From Candidatus Poribacteria bacterium (GTDB taxonomy: Bacteria; Poribacteria; WGA-4E; WGA-3G): a DNA stretch of 54,216 nt. The number at the start of each line of letters is the position of its first letter. Position 1 is the stretch's first letter. The stretch lies in the NCBI GenBank assembly GCA_003635315.1, contig PYJD01000015.1:1-54216 (forward strand), written 5' to 3'. Shown piece by piece: positions 35,204-44,438 of this stretch. Below the pieces are notes generated by a model that did no database searches, was not told the DNA's origin, and saw only the letters and a list, made by a program, of their open reading frames with translations. Both the position numbers and the translations under genes were made by a program.

Positions 35204-36229
35204 TCAATTTAGAACAACAGATTCTTGGAAATTATATGGTAAATCGATAACACGATATGCATGTAAACGAAGCTCTTCGACGATATCTAAAACACCGTCA
35301 TAGGAATCACATGTTACTAATCGTGCCCGGAATGGCTTAACATGAGGAATCCCTTTAAAGTAATTCGTATAATGTCTACGCATTTCAAGTAATCCGCGTT
35401 TTAATCCTTTCCATTCAATTGAGAAATCGAGATGTTTGCGGTATACACGAATCCGTTCATCAATAGAAGGGGGATCAAGTAATTCTCCAGTAGAGAAATA
35501 GTGTTTTATTTCATTGAAAATCCAAGGGTATCCTATTGCAGCTCTCCCAATCATAATACCATCAACACCATATTCCTTTCTCATTTTCGCTGCTTTTTGA
35601 GGACTGTCAACATCACCATTGCCGAATACGGGAATTGACATTCTTGGATTATCCTTGATTTTACCTATCAGGGACCAATCTGCTTCACCTTTATACATCT
35701 GTTTCCGTGTTCTGCCATGTATTGCTATAGCTTGAATACCCACATCCTGTAATCTTTCAGCAACATCGACAATGTATTTTGTATTTTCATCCCATCCCAA
35801 TCGGGTTTTAACAGTAATCGGCAAATCAGTTGTCTTAACCATTTCAGCTGTCATCTCAACCATTTTTGGAATATCTTTTAGGATACCGGCACCTGCACCT
35901 TTACATGTGACCTTTTTCACCGGACAACCGTAGTTGATGTCAATAATATCAGGTTGGACACGTTCTGTAATTTCAACAGTTTCACGCATCACATCAATAT
36001 CGTGCCCGAAAATTTGGATACCGATCGGTTTTTCGTACTCGAAGATATCTAATTTTGCTACACTCTGTGCAGCATCACGTATCAGTGCTTCTGAAGAAAT
36101 AAATTCTGTATACATCAGATCTGCACCGTTTTCTTTACAAACCACACGAAATGGAGGATCACTTACATCCTCCATAGGTGCAAGTAATAAGGGAAAATTC
36201 GGAATGTTTAGGTTACCTATCGATATCAT
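35204..36229 (-). CDS. dus: tRNA-dihydrouridine synthase (DusB-like)
   Basis: This 341-aa FMN enzyme reduces uridines in the tRNA D-loop. APMEDVSDPPFR, DINYGCPVKKV with the catalytic Cys, TVKTRLGW, IHGRTRKQMYKGEADW, VFGNGDV and GIMIGRAAIGYPWIF are all present. The sequence is closest to the DusB/NifR3 group, but the target uridine cannot be told from sequence. It appears to be the first gene of the dus-dapF-dapA unit. Confidence 0.9.
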   Translation of the reverse strand: MISIGNLNIPNFPLLLAPMEDVSDPPFRVVCKENGADLMYTEFISSEALIRDAAQSVAKLDIFEYEKPIGIQIFGHDIDVMRETVEITERVQPDIIDINYGCPVKKVTCKGAGAGILKDIPKMVEMTAEMVKTTDLPITVKTRLGWDENTKYIVDVAERLQDVGIQAIAIHGRTRKQMYKGEADWSLIGKIKDNPRMSIPVFGNGDVDSPQKAAKMRKEYGVDGIMIGRAAIGYPWIFNEIKHYFSTGELLDPPSIDERIRVYRKHLDFSIEWKGLKRGLLEMRRHYTNYFKGIPHVKPFRARLVTCDSYDGVLDIVEELRLHAYRVIDLPYNFQESVVLN

Positions 36230-36913
36230 ATAAAGTTGTACTGTATATTGTTATTATTCTTATGGTAATCTTTTGTCAACTAACAATTCTCCAAGTGATT
36301 TAAGTGTTGATTTTCAGATATAAGAATGTGTAATAATGCGATTTATTATACCTTGTTTTAACTGAATTGTCAAGAAAGCAAGAAGTAGATCATAAGATAA
36401 CGAATTGACTTTTTTATATAATGTTATCATATAGAAATTGTATTAGAATTAATAGGTGTAAATTTCAATTTTAATCCTAATATCCAGACAAAAAATAAGG
36501 TGCAAAAACAGACCTTTAATCCTAAATTCTCTGATGATAAAACGTGAAAATGTTGAGTTTTTCACTGGTGTGAACAAGGGGCGAAAAAGTGAAAAAAGTT
36601 ACACTTTTTCCTACATTTTGTAGGATTTAAATTGCTGTAAATTACCCCTCTAACCCCTGTCATAGACTGACTTTACTCCACTTTGAATTGACTTTATAAG
36701 AATATGCAAAAAGAGTGATTTTGTGTTTTTGTTATCCATGCGGATTTTGTATTTTTCAATCTGCATATTATTTTCAACAAATGGGTGATTTTTTGACATA
36801 AATAAGGATTTGTATTTAGGATCATTTTTATAGATATTCATCATTTATTCTCTTATTATATACTTCTCATAATCGCTATGATTTGAAGTCGGATTTCGAT
36901 ATTTGATCTCTCA
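36230..36913. other. Intergenic region with a 9-bp hairpin
   Basis: This AT-rich spacer contains no convincing gene. A perfect 9-bp stem (GAAAAAGTG with CACTTTTTC) lies at 36583-36610 and is followed by the palindrome CCTACATTTTGTAGG. Similar AAAAGTGTAAC-type sequences occur inside elements A and B. A 64-codon frame at 36650-36844 looks accidental. Confidence 0.5.
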
Positions 36914-37734
36914 TAATAATTTTATACCTGCTAAGCCTTTAGAGATGCATTATTAATTATTATAACGTTAATTTATTTTGTGTGTCAAACTTCTTTCCAT
37001 TTTATTGATTTATACGTTTAGAAGGTTTCGAAAAACGGGAAAAAGTTACACTTTTTGTCACATCGTGTGTCATTTATTTTCGGTAAAATTATGGCTTTCA
37101 GACCAGTACTGTACTGGGTTTATTGCCATTAATTTAGAAGAAAGTAAAATTATGAATTTTCCCATTTTTGTGTTATTTCTCAGATTTCAGTTTTTGTGTT
37201 AAATTATTACAAGTGTTATTATTTTGTTGATGATTATTGGTTGTTAGTTTGTAGTTGATAATTGTCAGTTTTGTGTTATCAGTTAATGTGATTTTTAAAT
37301 GAGGTTTTACTGGTATATAAGCATCTTCAAAAATTTCTGTCTTTAATTCTGAAATTCGTGTAGGATTCATTGTTAACATCCCTTTCAAGTTTTTGGGTCA
37401 ATTTGTCTTAACCATAAGGATAAAAAGATTGAGTAGAATTGCCCGATATTTATCATTTTAGATGTAGATTCATAAAATATCATAACATAATAAATTTTTA
37501 TTTTCGTTATACCCTATTATATATAAATATATATTAACACATACATTAAGTATTTGCAACCTTATTTTTCACGTATGTGACTTTAGATGTATTTGCCAAA
37601 ATATTTCTTCATAATTTTTTATTTTAATCGCGAATTCCGTGTATTTCAGTGAATGGGGTTTGTCTGAAACAGGGAAGACACAAACTGAAAGTTAGTGCTA
37701 CAGAAAGAGAGTTTATCAATAAGAAATGGTATAA
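36914..37734 (-). repeat. Decayed dispersed element, copy B
   Basis: Read on the minus strand, 37630 to 36914 aligns with copy A (3572-4526), but is about 240 bp shorter because of deletions. It keeps the CGTATGTGA motif, the TGATAAATATCGGGCAATTCTA block, the CCAGTACTG(T/G) palindrome and the TGACACACGATGTG hairpin. A 71-codon frame (37173-37388, minus) starts near MNPTRISELKTEIFEDAYIP, and copy A keeps only its first dozen codons (MIPARIAELKTEIL then stop). Whether this frame was ever a gene is unclear. The ATACCATTTCTT motif beyond its end (37722-37734) parallels copy A. Confidence 0.6.
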
Positions 37735-37769
37735 GTTTTATGAAATATGGTTAATATAGAGAGGTATTT

Positions 37770-38486
37770 ATGAGATGTATTTTTGTTGGAATTGAATATG
37801 CAGGAAAATCAACCCTAATTAATTTATTGACTGAGTATTATCAGCACCGAAAATTAAGTGTCCATGTAGATGACCACTTTACTATACCTGATTCAACCTT
37901 AAGTCCTGAATCAAGGGCTGCATATATAAACTTCCCTAATGATGTAAAGGAACGGATGCAGCGGATGCAGATCCAATATCATGTTGAAGTAATTAAAAAC
38001 TACCCAAACACCTTGATTGCAGGATGGCATATTGAAGAGTTGGTATATTCTACAGTGTATGGTGAGAAGCCGGATAGTCCATATTACAGCAACTATCACC
38101 ATCGAGCACAACGTGGTTATGAAACCCAAGTTATGGAAGCACGATTGCCTGATGTAGTGATGATTCATGTGAAGGCAACTGAGGAAGCAATTATAGAAAG
38201 GATGAAGACTGATCCGCATGAATATCAGATAATATGTAGTGAAGACATACCAAGACTCAACGAATTATTTCAGGAAGAGATAGACAGATCGCTGTTCACC
38301 CATAAGGGGAGTAAGATAGAGTTAGATACATCGGATAAATCACCTACAGAATCACTTGATGAATTATTAAAATTGACCGAACCACATATTACTTTTGGGG
38401 AGTTAGCGGTTCGATCAATTGATGTACCGGAAGGTGATTATGAAGTATCCTATGAAAACGGTGTTCGAAAAATGATACCCGTTTAG
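37770..38486 (+). CDS. P-loop kinase-like protein
   Basis: This 238-aa protein starts with a Walker A motif, G7-IEYA-GKST15, in the style of thymidylate and deoxynucleoside kinases. DVVMIHVKATEEAIIERMKTDP resembles the lid-region helix of nucleoside/nucleotide kinases, and GWHIEELVYSTVYGEK could be the substrate part. The substrate is not clear. AGAGAGG lies 6 nt before the ATG. It converges with the oxidoreductase gene with a 4-bp overlap of stop codons. Confidence 0.75.
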   Translation: MRCIFVGIEYAGKSTLINLLTEYYQHRKLSVHVDDHFTIPDSTLSPESRAAYINFPNDVKERMQRMQIQYHVEVIKNYPNTLIAGWHIEELVYSTVYGEKPDSPYYSNYHHRAQRGYETQVMEARLPDVVMIHVKATEEAIIERMKTDPHEYQIICSEDIPRLNELFQEEIDRSLFTHKGSKIELDTSDKSPTESLDELLKLTEPHITFGELAVRSIDVPEGDYEVSYENGVRKMIPV

Positions 38487-39562
38487 ACACCACGACTTAA
38501 TGGATGTTCACGATTCTCAATGGGGAACTGAACCCGTTGACCTGTTAATTGTGATTCATAGGTGCCTAAGATCATCTCCAATGCAGCGACAGCATCTTCT
38601 GCAGCGGAAATAGGTTTCCTATCGTTTTCAATAGAATCTATCAGGTCAAGAATAGCCAACTCGTTACCTTGTGAGAAGGGTGTATCATCAAGATCAATGG
38701 CTTCCCATTCTTGATCAGGATTAGAAGGGAGTAGAACAGGATACGGGTAGACCATGAGACGATTTGCTACATCACCACGGAGTGAGAATATACCGTCACT
38801 GCCAACAATCTCCATACCGTATCTTCCAGATCCAGCCTGATCTCTTCGAGAAAGAAAGAAGCCTGATACACCGTTCTTGAAGGCATAGTAGCTATTGATG
38901 GTATCTCCAGCCACTGCACCTACAGGTTCAGTAGGTTTGTGATCATCACCATATTTTACCTCTACACCGTTGTTGGTTACATGTGCCTGCATCCATGCGA
39001 CATCACCAAGAAAGAAACGCATCATATTAAATGTGTGTGTACCGAGAACAATCATATCCTCACCACCACCCCGATGGTCCTGTTTTCCACTGGCATAAAT
39101 TGCTTGTACTGTTCCAATCTTTCCATCCTTAAGCATTTCTCTGATGGCATGTGTTGCTGGTAGGTAAACTGCCTGATGAGCAACAGCAACTTTCAATCCA
39201 TGCTTTTTGGCAGTTTCTACGATGATATCTCCATCAGCGAGGGACATCGTCATCGGTTTTTCACAATATACACTACATCCTGCTTCCAGACATGCAGTCA
39301 CCATATCCACATGTTCTGGCACCCAACGTGGACACACACTCACAAGATCCAATGTCTCTTTTTCTAACATATCACGATAATCTGCATAGCTTCGTTCAGC
39401 ACCTGTATCCTCAACAGCTTTAGCTCTACCTGCTTCATCAGCATCAGAAATTGCGATGAATTCAACATTTTCAATATTCTTATATGCAGTATGCAGACCA
39501 TGTCCGAAGTTTCCTGCTCCAGTATGACCTATTGCACCTGCCCGGTATAATTTATTACTCAT
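38483..39562 (-). CDS. Gfo/Idh/MocA family oxidoreductase
   Basis: This 359-aa NAD(P)-dependent oxidoreductase has a Rossmann fold with GAIGHTGAGNFGHG, the AISDADEAGRAKA strand-loop and the family CEKPMTMS motif that carries the conserved lysine. HQAVYLPATHAIREMLKDGKIG starts the C-terminal domain. These enzymes oxidise or reduce sugars, inositols and related polyols. The substrate is unknown. It is the last of three minus-strand genes (pterin dehydratase, M48 protease, this gene) with gaps of about 50 bp. Confidence 0.9.
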   Translation of the reverse strand: MSNKLYRAGAIGHTGAGNFGHGLHTAYKNIENVEFIAISDADEAGRAKAVEDTGAERSYADYRDMLEKETLDLVSVCPRWVPEHVDMVTACLEAGCSVYCEKPMTMSLADGDIIVETAKKHGLKVAVAHQAVYLPATHAIREMLKDGKIGTVQAIYASGKQDHRGGGEDMIVLGTHTFNMMRFFLGDVAWMQAHVTNNGVEVKYGDDHKPTEPVGAVAGDTINSYYAFKNGVSGFFLSRRDQAGSGRYGMEIVGSDGIFSLRGDVANRLMVYPYPVLLPSNPDQEWEAIDLDDTPFSQGNELAILDLIDSIENDRKPISAAEDAVAALEMILGTYESQLTGQRVQFPIENREHPLSRGV

Positions 39563-39612
39563 ATATTGTTCCTTCCAGTAGTTTTGTAAGTTTTAAATGA
39601 CTATTTTAGTAT

Positions 39613-40884
39613 CTATAAGTTAATCAGATAAATAAGAAACCCTAATAAGGGGATTGAGAAAATCAACACCTTAACTTCAAGTAAACACTTTCTATATCTC
39701 ATAATAGTTGGCTTCATCTCTTCTGCATTCTCTAAGAATTGTATTCGTCGTTCTATAGATGGATGTGTATTGAAAAGTTCGATTAAGTAACGCATGGATG
39801 TTGGTAGATTACTAATCAGGCTAAGATTCAGTAGTGCTGATTTGAATGCATTTGGATTTTTTGTTAGTTCAATTGCATATAAATCAGCTTGATGTTCAAA
39901 CCGTCTGGACAAAAAGCCTAATACCACTTTAAAGTAGAACACAAAAAAGAGGATATGTATAGCTGTAATCAGTAATGGATATCCTGGTAATATGGATTCA
40001 AGTGGATCAGCGATTAATTGTATAAAGAGGGTATAACTCAATATATAACATACCATGATTATACAAAAGATCGGTAAGTGTTTGTGTCGAATATGACCGA
40101 TTTCGTGTGCAACAACCGTTTCAACTTGTTCGGCAGTAAAGTTCCGTAGTAATGCGTCAGTAATGAAGATTCTTCGATTTTTCGGTAAAATGCCAGCAAC
40201 AGCAGCATTGGCAATTGATAATCCACCAGTTTCCCATACAGCTATATCTCTGTACTTAATACCACTTTGTTCAGTTATGTCCATCAACTTCTGTTTTAAT
40301 TCCATATTCCTTAGTGGTACAGTCTTCCATAAAAACTGCATCAACAATGGTGCAATAATATGAGGTAATGCAAGTAAAGGGATAATTAGAGCAATTAAGA
40401 GCAATCCCGCAACAACAGTGGGAAATAGACTCAGAATGTCTAAGACGATATTTATCAGAATAAAAGGTATTAATGGGAGTAGTAATAATCTAAAACGAAA
40501 GTTAAGGTATTCTTTTCGGGTTCTGGATACATCATGCATGACAGCATGGATTCCAAGTAAACCGACAAAGAAAGGGGTAATTAGAACTATCTCAATTGAG
40601 TTTTGTAGAAAGTATAAGATATTTAGATGTTCGTAAAAATAATCCGGAAAACGGTACAGGTAGACTGCACACACATAACTCATAAGACAAAGAATTTCAA
40701 ACAGGATTGTAGATCGGAAATCAGTCAGTTTTCTTGTCAAATATGCTAAGAATATTGGAAATGATGTGATGACACAGGTCCATATTATAGTAATAATAGA
40801 TGAATTTATTATGCCAGATTCGGGTGGTTCATAACGGATAAGAAAAATAAGTCCGGCTAATAATATGATACTTGTTTGTGCCAT
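39613..40884 (-). CDS. M48-family membrane zinc metalloprotease
   Basis: This 423-aa protein resembles HtpX/Ste24-type proteases. Its zinc site is H260-E-I-G-H264 with third ligand E330 (RRFEHQADLYA). At least four hydrophobic segments occur in the first 185 residues, two around 272-325 and one at the C-terminus, so the protease is embedded in the inner membrane with its site facing the cytoplasm. The family removes damaged membrane proteins. It lies 49 bp downstream of the pterin dehydratase gene. Confidence 0.88.
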   Translation of the reverse strand: MAQTSIILLAGLIFLIRYEPPESGIINSSIITIIWTCVITSFPIFLAYLTRKLTDFRSTILFEILCLMSYVCAVYLYRFPDYFYEHLNILYFLQNSIEIVLITPFFVGLLGIHAVMHDVSRTRKEYLNFRFRLLLLPLIPFILINIVLDILSLFPTVVAGLLLIALIIPLLALPHIIAPLLMQFLWKTVPLRNMELKQKLMDITEQSGIKYRDIAVWETGGLSIANAAVAGILPKNRRIFITDALLRNFTAEQVETVVAHEIGHIRHKHLPIFCIIMVCYILSYTLFIQLIADPLESILPGYPLLITAIHILFFVFYFKVVLGFLSRRFEHQADLYAIELTKNPNAFKSALLNLSLISNLPTSMRYLIELFNTHPSIERRIQFLENAEEMKPTIMRYRKCLLEVKVLIFSIPLLGFLIYLINL

Positions 40885-40933
40885 CTATGGGAAATAATCC
40901 TTAATCAGAATATATATGCTTAAATATAATGCA

Positions 40934-41227
40934 CTATTCACTAATTGCATCAGCAGATTCAGCAAATTTGAAGTCTAATTCCGTAATTCCATCCGCATCG
41001 TGTGTGCTCATATCTATTGTCACTCTATTATAAACATTAAACCATTCTGGATGGTGATTCATAGATTCCGCGACTAATGCAAGTTGAGTCATAAATCCAA
41101 ATGCAGTAATAAAATCCTTAAATTGAAATTCTTTATGAAGTTTTCCATTTACTACAGTCCATCCGTTCAAATCACCTAATTTCTTTTGTATCTCAGAATC
41201 TGTAAGTTTCTTACGTGACATTGTCAA
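40934..41227 (-). CDS. phhB: Pterin-4a-carbinolamine dehydratase
   Basis: This 97-aa protein dehydrates 4a-hydroxytetrahydrobiopterin, recycling the pterin cofactor of aromatic hydroxylases. [17 protein letters not shown] carries the family His-His-Pro site, and [13 protein letters not shown] supplies the second active-site His and Asp. [18 protein letters not shown] is the usual N-terminal strand. No aromatic amino acid hydroxylase lies in the window, so its partner is elsewhere or it acts in molybdopterin or pterin maintenance. Confidence 0.93.
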   Translation of the reverse strand: MTMSRKKLTDSEIQKKLGDLNGWTVVNGKLHKEFQFKDFITAFGFMTQLALVAESMNHHPEWFNVYNRVTIDMSTHDADGITELDFKFAESADAISE

Positions 41228-41345
41228 TCCTCCATTTTGTTAGTTTGATAATTTAGTGGAATATCAGTTTAGATTACGTTAAAATTGTATTAGAAATAAG
41301 GGATTATAGCAAGTAAAAACAAAGGTGTAATGAAAGGAGAAATGA

Positions 41346-42572
41346 ATGGCTCTTGCAACAACGTTATATTTTCCAGAGGTAGGTCCCCAATGGGAAGATT
41401 GGGTACAAGTGGTAAATGTCGGCAATGAAGAAGCACGTGTTACTGGATTAGCAAGGCATGCGAGAAATGGGAATCCGACATGGACAGAAGAAAAGGAGAT
41501 TGGACCCTTTGAATGTTGGACACCAAATGTCGAAGCAATCAGAGAAAATTCGTCTATGCAGTTAACTTCAGATCAACCAATTGTTGCCGAAAGACATATG
41601 CATAACAAGACCAACATCCTTGATTTTGTGGGTGCAGCATTTGAATATGAAACTGTTGGAGAACGACTCTTCTTTCCTGAATTGGTTGCTGGTGCATTAG
41701 ACTGGTTCCGATTTTTCAATGTTGGGGAAGCGGACGCTTTTGTTAATATTATCATTAGAAATAGACAGGGAGATATAATCAATCAAAAGCACTATGAGAT
41801 TGATCCCTTTTGCTGTGTGGATATTGCTGAAGGACAGATGGGGAATGTTACGGGTACAGTTGAAGTACAAAGTTCTCAACCCATCGTCGGTGAACGGCAT
41901 TTACACTATCAAGGCGGAAAGACGTGTGTAGGTCAATATGGACAGGTTATTACTGATGCACCAAAAACATTGTATTTTCCTGAAGTAGGACCCGCATGGC
42001 AAGATTGGTCAATTATTGTGAATGTTGGAAAAGAACGTGCTCAGGTAACTTTAATTGCACATGATGATGGTACTGGAGATCCAGTAACAACAATGGAACA
42101 TGAGCTGAATCCATTTGAATGTTGGACACCCAGAATGGACGATATTAAGGTAAAATCTTCAATTTTAATACGATGTGATGAACCTATCGTGGCTGAACGA
42201 CACATGCATAATGATACTGCCATAATTGACCTACCCGGTGCTTCAGAAGAGGGAGGACATGTTGGACTCCGGTTATTCTTCCCTGAGGTTGCAAGTGGTG
42301 CAAGAGATTGGTTCCGTTTCCTAAACGTTGGAGAAGATGATGCATTTGTAACTATCATTGTTCGGAACAAACAAGGAAGAATTCAAAGACAGATACATCG
42401 AGAAATAAAACCCCGGTGTTGTGCTGATATAGACGAAGCTGCGATGGGGAATGTACGAGGAACTGTAACCGCACAAAGTACACAACCCATCGTCGGTGAG
42501 AGACATTTACACTATACCTCTGGACATAAAGGTTCAGTTGTTGGGGAATATGGTGTTGTGATTGGGGAATAA
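41346..42572 (+). CDS. Four-repeat ABAB protein, unknown function
   Basis: This 408-aa protein consists of four repeats of about 100 residues (7-105, 108-205, 208-307, 310-408). Repeats 1 and 3 (LYFPEVGPxWxDW...NPFECWTP...IVAERHMHN) form type A. Repeats 2 and 4 (LFFPExxxGAxDWFRFxNVGExDAFV...IVGERHLHY) form type B. It is predicted to be all-beta, with a conserved His pair ending each repeat. No signal peptide is seen. AAAGGAG precedes the ATG. Only 3 nt separate it from the AhpD-family gene, so the two are co-transcribed. A repeating beta-sandwich that binds a ligand or metal is plausible. Confidence 0.8.
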   Translation: MALATTLYFPEVGPQWEDWVQVVNVGNEEARVTGLARHARNGNPTWTEEKEIGPFECWTPNVEAIRENSSMQLTSDQPIVAERHMHNKTNILDFVGAAFEYETVGERLFFPELVAGALDWFRFFNVGEADAFVNIIIRNRQGDIINQKHYEIDPFCCVDIAEGQMGNVTGTVEVQSSQPIVGERHLHYQGGKTCVGQYGQVITDAPKTLYFPEVGPAWQDWSIIVNVGKERAQVTLIAHDDGTGDPVTTMEHELNPFECWTPRMDDIKVKSSILIRCDEPIVAERHMHNDTAIIDLPGASEEGGHVGLRLFFPEVASGARDWFRFLNVGEDDAFVTIIVRNKQGRIQRQIHREIKPRCCADIDEAAMGNVRGTVTAQSTQPIVGERHLHYTSGHKGSVVGEYGVVIGE

Positions 42573-42575
42573 AAT

Positions 42576-43148
42576 ATGGCATGGATACAGACGATAGAGG
42601 AGTCTGATGCAACGGGTATTGTAAAGGAAGAATATGACGCATCAATAGAACGTGCAGGACATTTGTATAATATTGTCAAGCTATTTAGTATTCGTCCAAA
42701 GAGTATGCAGGCATTTATTCAACTAAATAAAATTGCCTTGTATGACGATTCATGTCAGTTAACTCGTATCCAACGTGAGATGATAGCAACAGTTGTATCT
42801 AAAGTGAATCAATGCCATTATTGAATAGTGGTACACGCGGATGAGTTGCGTGATCAACTCACAGATGATACCCTTGTGGATAATCTTCTCACAGATTTCG
42901 ACACTGCTAACATTGACGATACGACAAAGGCTATTCTTCAGTTTGCAGTTAAAGTAACCGAATCCGCGCATACCGTTACTGCTGCAGATCTTGACCATCT
43001 ACGAAATTTTGGTATCACCGATGAAACCCTATTTGCTATAGTGGAAATAGTCGGTTTTTTCTGTTACATAAATCGGTTGGCTTCTGCATTTGGTGTAGAA
43101 TTAGACGACTTTATTGAAGGGAATTATAGGAATGAATCTAAAGGATAA
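42576..43148 (+). CDS. AhpD/peroxidase-related selenoprotein (CxxU), UGA read as Sec
   Basis: This 190-codon frame is interrupted only by TGA at 42822-42824. Before it: MAWIQTIEESDATGIVKEEY and TRIQREMIATVVSKVNQCHY; after it: IVVHADELRDQL to the TAA stop. The carboxymuconolactone decarboxylase/AhpD family has NxCHYC-xx-H here, so the TGA lies exactly at the second Cys of the redox CxxC pair. The downstream 107 codons match the family C-terminus with no further stop or shift. Together with the candidate SECIS this supports selenocysteine. Such proteins are thiol or selenol peroxidases or disulfide reductases. A Cys-to-stop nonsense mutation is the alternative. The next gene starts inside its end. 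Confidence 0.8.
42822..42861 (+). promoter_or_regulatory. Candidate bacterial SECIS element
   Basis: After the UGA at 42822-42824, TGAGTTG (42842-42848) and CAACTCA (42855-42861) form a perfect 7-bp stem with loop CGTGAT. The loop begins 24 nt after the UGA and has G at position 2. Bacterial SECIS elements bound by SelB are described as having an apical loop about 16-37 nt after UGA and a G among the first two loop bases, so this fits. The fold is read by eye, and no energy was computed. Confidence 0.65.
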
Positions 43149-43878
43149 GATCGCTATTGTTACCGGGGCAGGACAAGGCATCGGTAAAGCAATAGCATTG
43201 AGATTAGCAGGCACTGGAGCTGATGTTGCAATCATGGATGTTAACTTTGCTTCTGCATCTGATGTATCTAAAGAGATAAATACTCTTGGGAGACAATCAT
43301 TACCATTAGAAACTGATGTATCCAATTCTGCTGATGTTAACACAGCCGTTGAAAAAGTAATTTCAGAATTTGGTCGAATTGACATACTTGTTAATAATGC
43401 AGGTATTGCTGGCAGGACACTTCCTCTGACTGACCTTGATGAATCCGATTGGGATCAGGTAATTGGGGTGAACCTGACGGGTGTGTTCTTGTGTTGTAAA
43501 GCAGTTATAGACCCAATGATTGCTCAAGATTATGGTAGAATCGTAAATATTGCATCGATTGCTGGAAAAGAGGGCAATCCAACATTGATTCCATATTCAG
43601 TATCTAAGGCTGGGGTTATATGTCTGACAAAAGCATTAGCTAAAGAGGTGACAGATTACAATATACGTGTGAATGCTGTGTCGCCAGCTGTAATTGGCAC
43701 ACCAATTTTGGATGGTATGGCACAGTCTACAATTGATTATATGGTTAGTAAGATTCCATTAGGTCGGGTAGGGAAACCTGAGGAGGTTGCTGCAGTAGTG
43801 AATTTCTTAGCATCTGATGATGCGAGTTTTGTTACTGGACAGTGTTATGATGTTAGTGGTGGTCGTGCGACCTATTAA
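43132..43878 (+). CDS. Short-chain dehydrogenase/reductase (FabG-like)
   Basis: This 248-aa NAD(P)-dependent oxidoreductase has TGAGQGIG (11-18), VNNAG (87-91), and the catalytic set S142, Y155 and K159 (PYSVSKAG). SVNAVSP- and GQCYDVSGGRATY-type segments are typical of FabG-like SDRs. The substrate is unknown. The ATG at 43132 has TATAGGA upstream and lies 17 bp inside the end of the AhpD-family frame. This implies translational coupling and so argues that the ribosome does read past the UGA. A TTG at 43114 is a weaker alternative start. Confidence 0.9.
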   Translation: MNLKDKIAIVTGAGQGIGKAIALRLAGTGADVAIMDVNFASASDVSKEINTLGRQSLPLETDVSNSADVNTAVEKVISEFGRIDILVNNAGIAGRTLPLTDLDESDWDQVIGVNLTGVFLCCKAVIDPMIAQDYGRIVNIASIAGKEGNPTLIPYSVSKAGVICLTKALAKEVTDYNIRVNAVSPAVIGTPILDGMAQSTIDYMVSKIPLGRVGKPEEVAAVVNFLASDDASFVTGQCYDVSGGRATY

Positions 43879-44036
43879 GTAATACCCTATATAAATTTTG
43901 TCAATTTTCGTTATTTCTTTAACAACTGTATACATACCCCATTCGAACCGATGATGCTTGGTTACTTGTGGCATTTACGTTTCTATACACCATTTGCACC
44001 ACTGGTACAATTCCATTATGTATACGAGGTTAATGT

Positions 44037-44300
44037 TGGGTTTCGTTCCTCAACCCCATAGGTGTCAACTTAAGGAAGAAAACCCTTGTGAACCCAGACC
44101 CGGTAGGTATTGAGTCCCATAGGGACGGAATGTTTATAGCAAAAGCGTATACCCGATAGGAAGTGCCATTCGGTTCCAAACCGAACCTACCATGTCAGGG
44201 AAATGTGCTAAATTGACGCCTATGGTTCGGTTCCAAACCACTCCTACCGGGTTTATTGGATGATGTTTATATGGCATAATATTTCTTAGAAATGGTATAA
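44037..44300. repeat. Cluster of short dispersed palindromic repeats
   Basis: This non-coding stretch, much richer in GC than its flanks, contains GGGTTTCGTTCCTCAACCC, AGTCCCATAGGGACGGAATG, CGGTTCCAAACCG (44171-44183), CGGTTCCAAACCA (44228-44240) and TTTCTTAGAAATGGTATAA at its right end. The last two, with CTACCGGGTTTATTGGATGA between them, match the right part of the MITE-like element at 12926-13052. It lies between two convergent genes. The region 43879-44036 before it holds nothing recognised. Confidence 0.6.
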
Positions 44301-44393
44301 GATACCGATATAAACATTAATTGAATAGATATAATGTATTGGAAATTTAGAAAACAAAATAACCCTGAATTACGGATACTACTTTAAAAACAA

Positions 44394-44421
44394 AAAGGAG
44401 TCGTATTAATACGACTCCTTT
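44394..44421 (-). terminator. Terminator of the minus-strand M16/PQQ run
   Basis: A perfect 14-bp palindrome (AAAGGAGTCGTATT and its complement, no loop bases) is followed on the minus strand by a T-rich tract (TTTTTGTTTTT). It lies 18 bp after the stop of the PQQ propeller gene. Confidence 0.85.
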
Positions 44422-44438
44422 CTGTTAGTTCATTCTGA

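Noticed and set aside
36650..36844. 64-aa ORF on the minus strand
   Set aside because: It lies in AT-rich spacer DNA, has low-complexity Asn/Lys content and no ribosome binding site.
37173..37388. 71-aa ORF inside element B as a gene
   Set aside because: Only about the first dozen codons survive in copy A, so it is at best a relic; it is noted under the element instead.
42576..42824. Reading the AhpD-family gene as two separate genes (42576-42824 and 42828-43148)
   Set aside because: The second piece would start with GTG without a ribosome binding site, both pieces stay in one frame, and the break falls exactly on the redox Cys codon.
42822..42824. Alternative genetic code with UGA as Trp or Gly
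   Set aside because: UGA ends several genes in this window and no other in-frame UGA was seen inside a conserved gene.
42834..42852. CACGC/GCGTG hairpin as the SECIS
   Set aside because: It is only 5 bp with a 9-nt loop starting 14 nt after UGA, which is closer than usual. The 7-bp TGAGTTG/CAACTCA stem fits better, and the two exclude each other.
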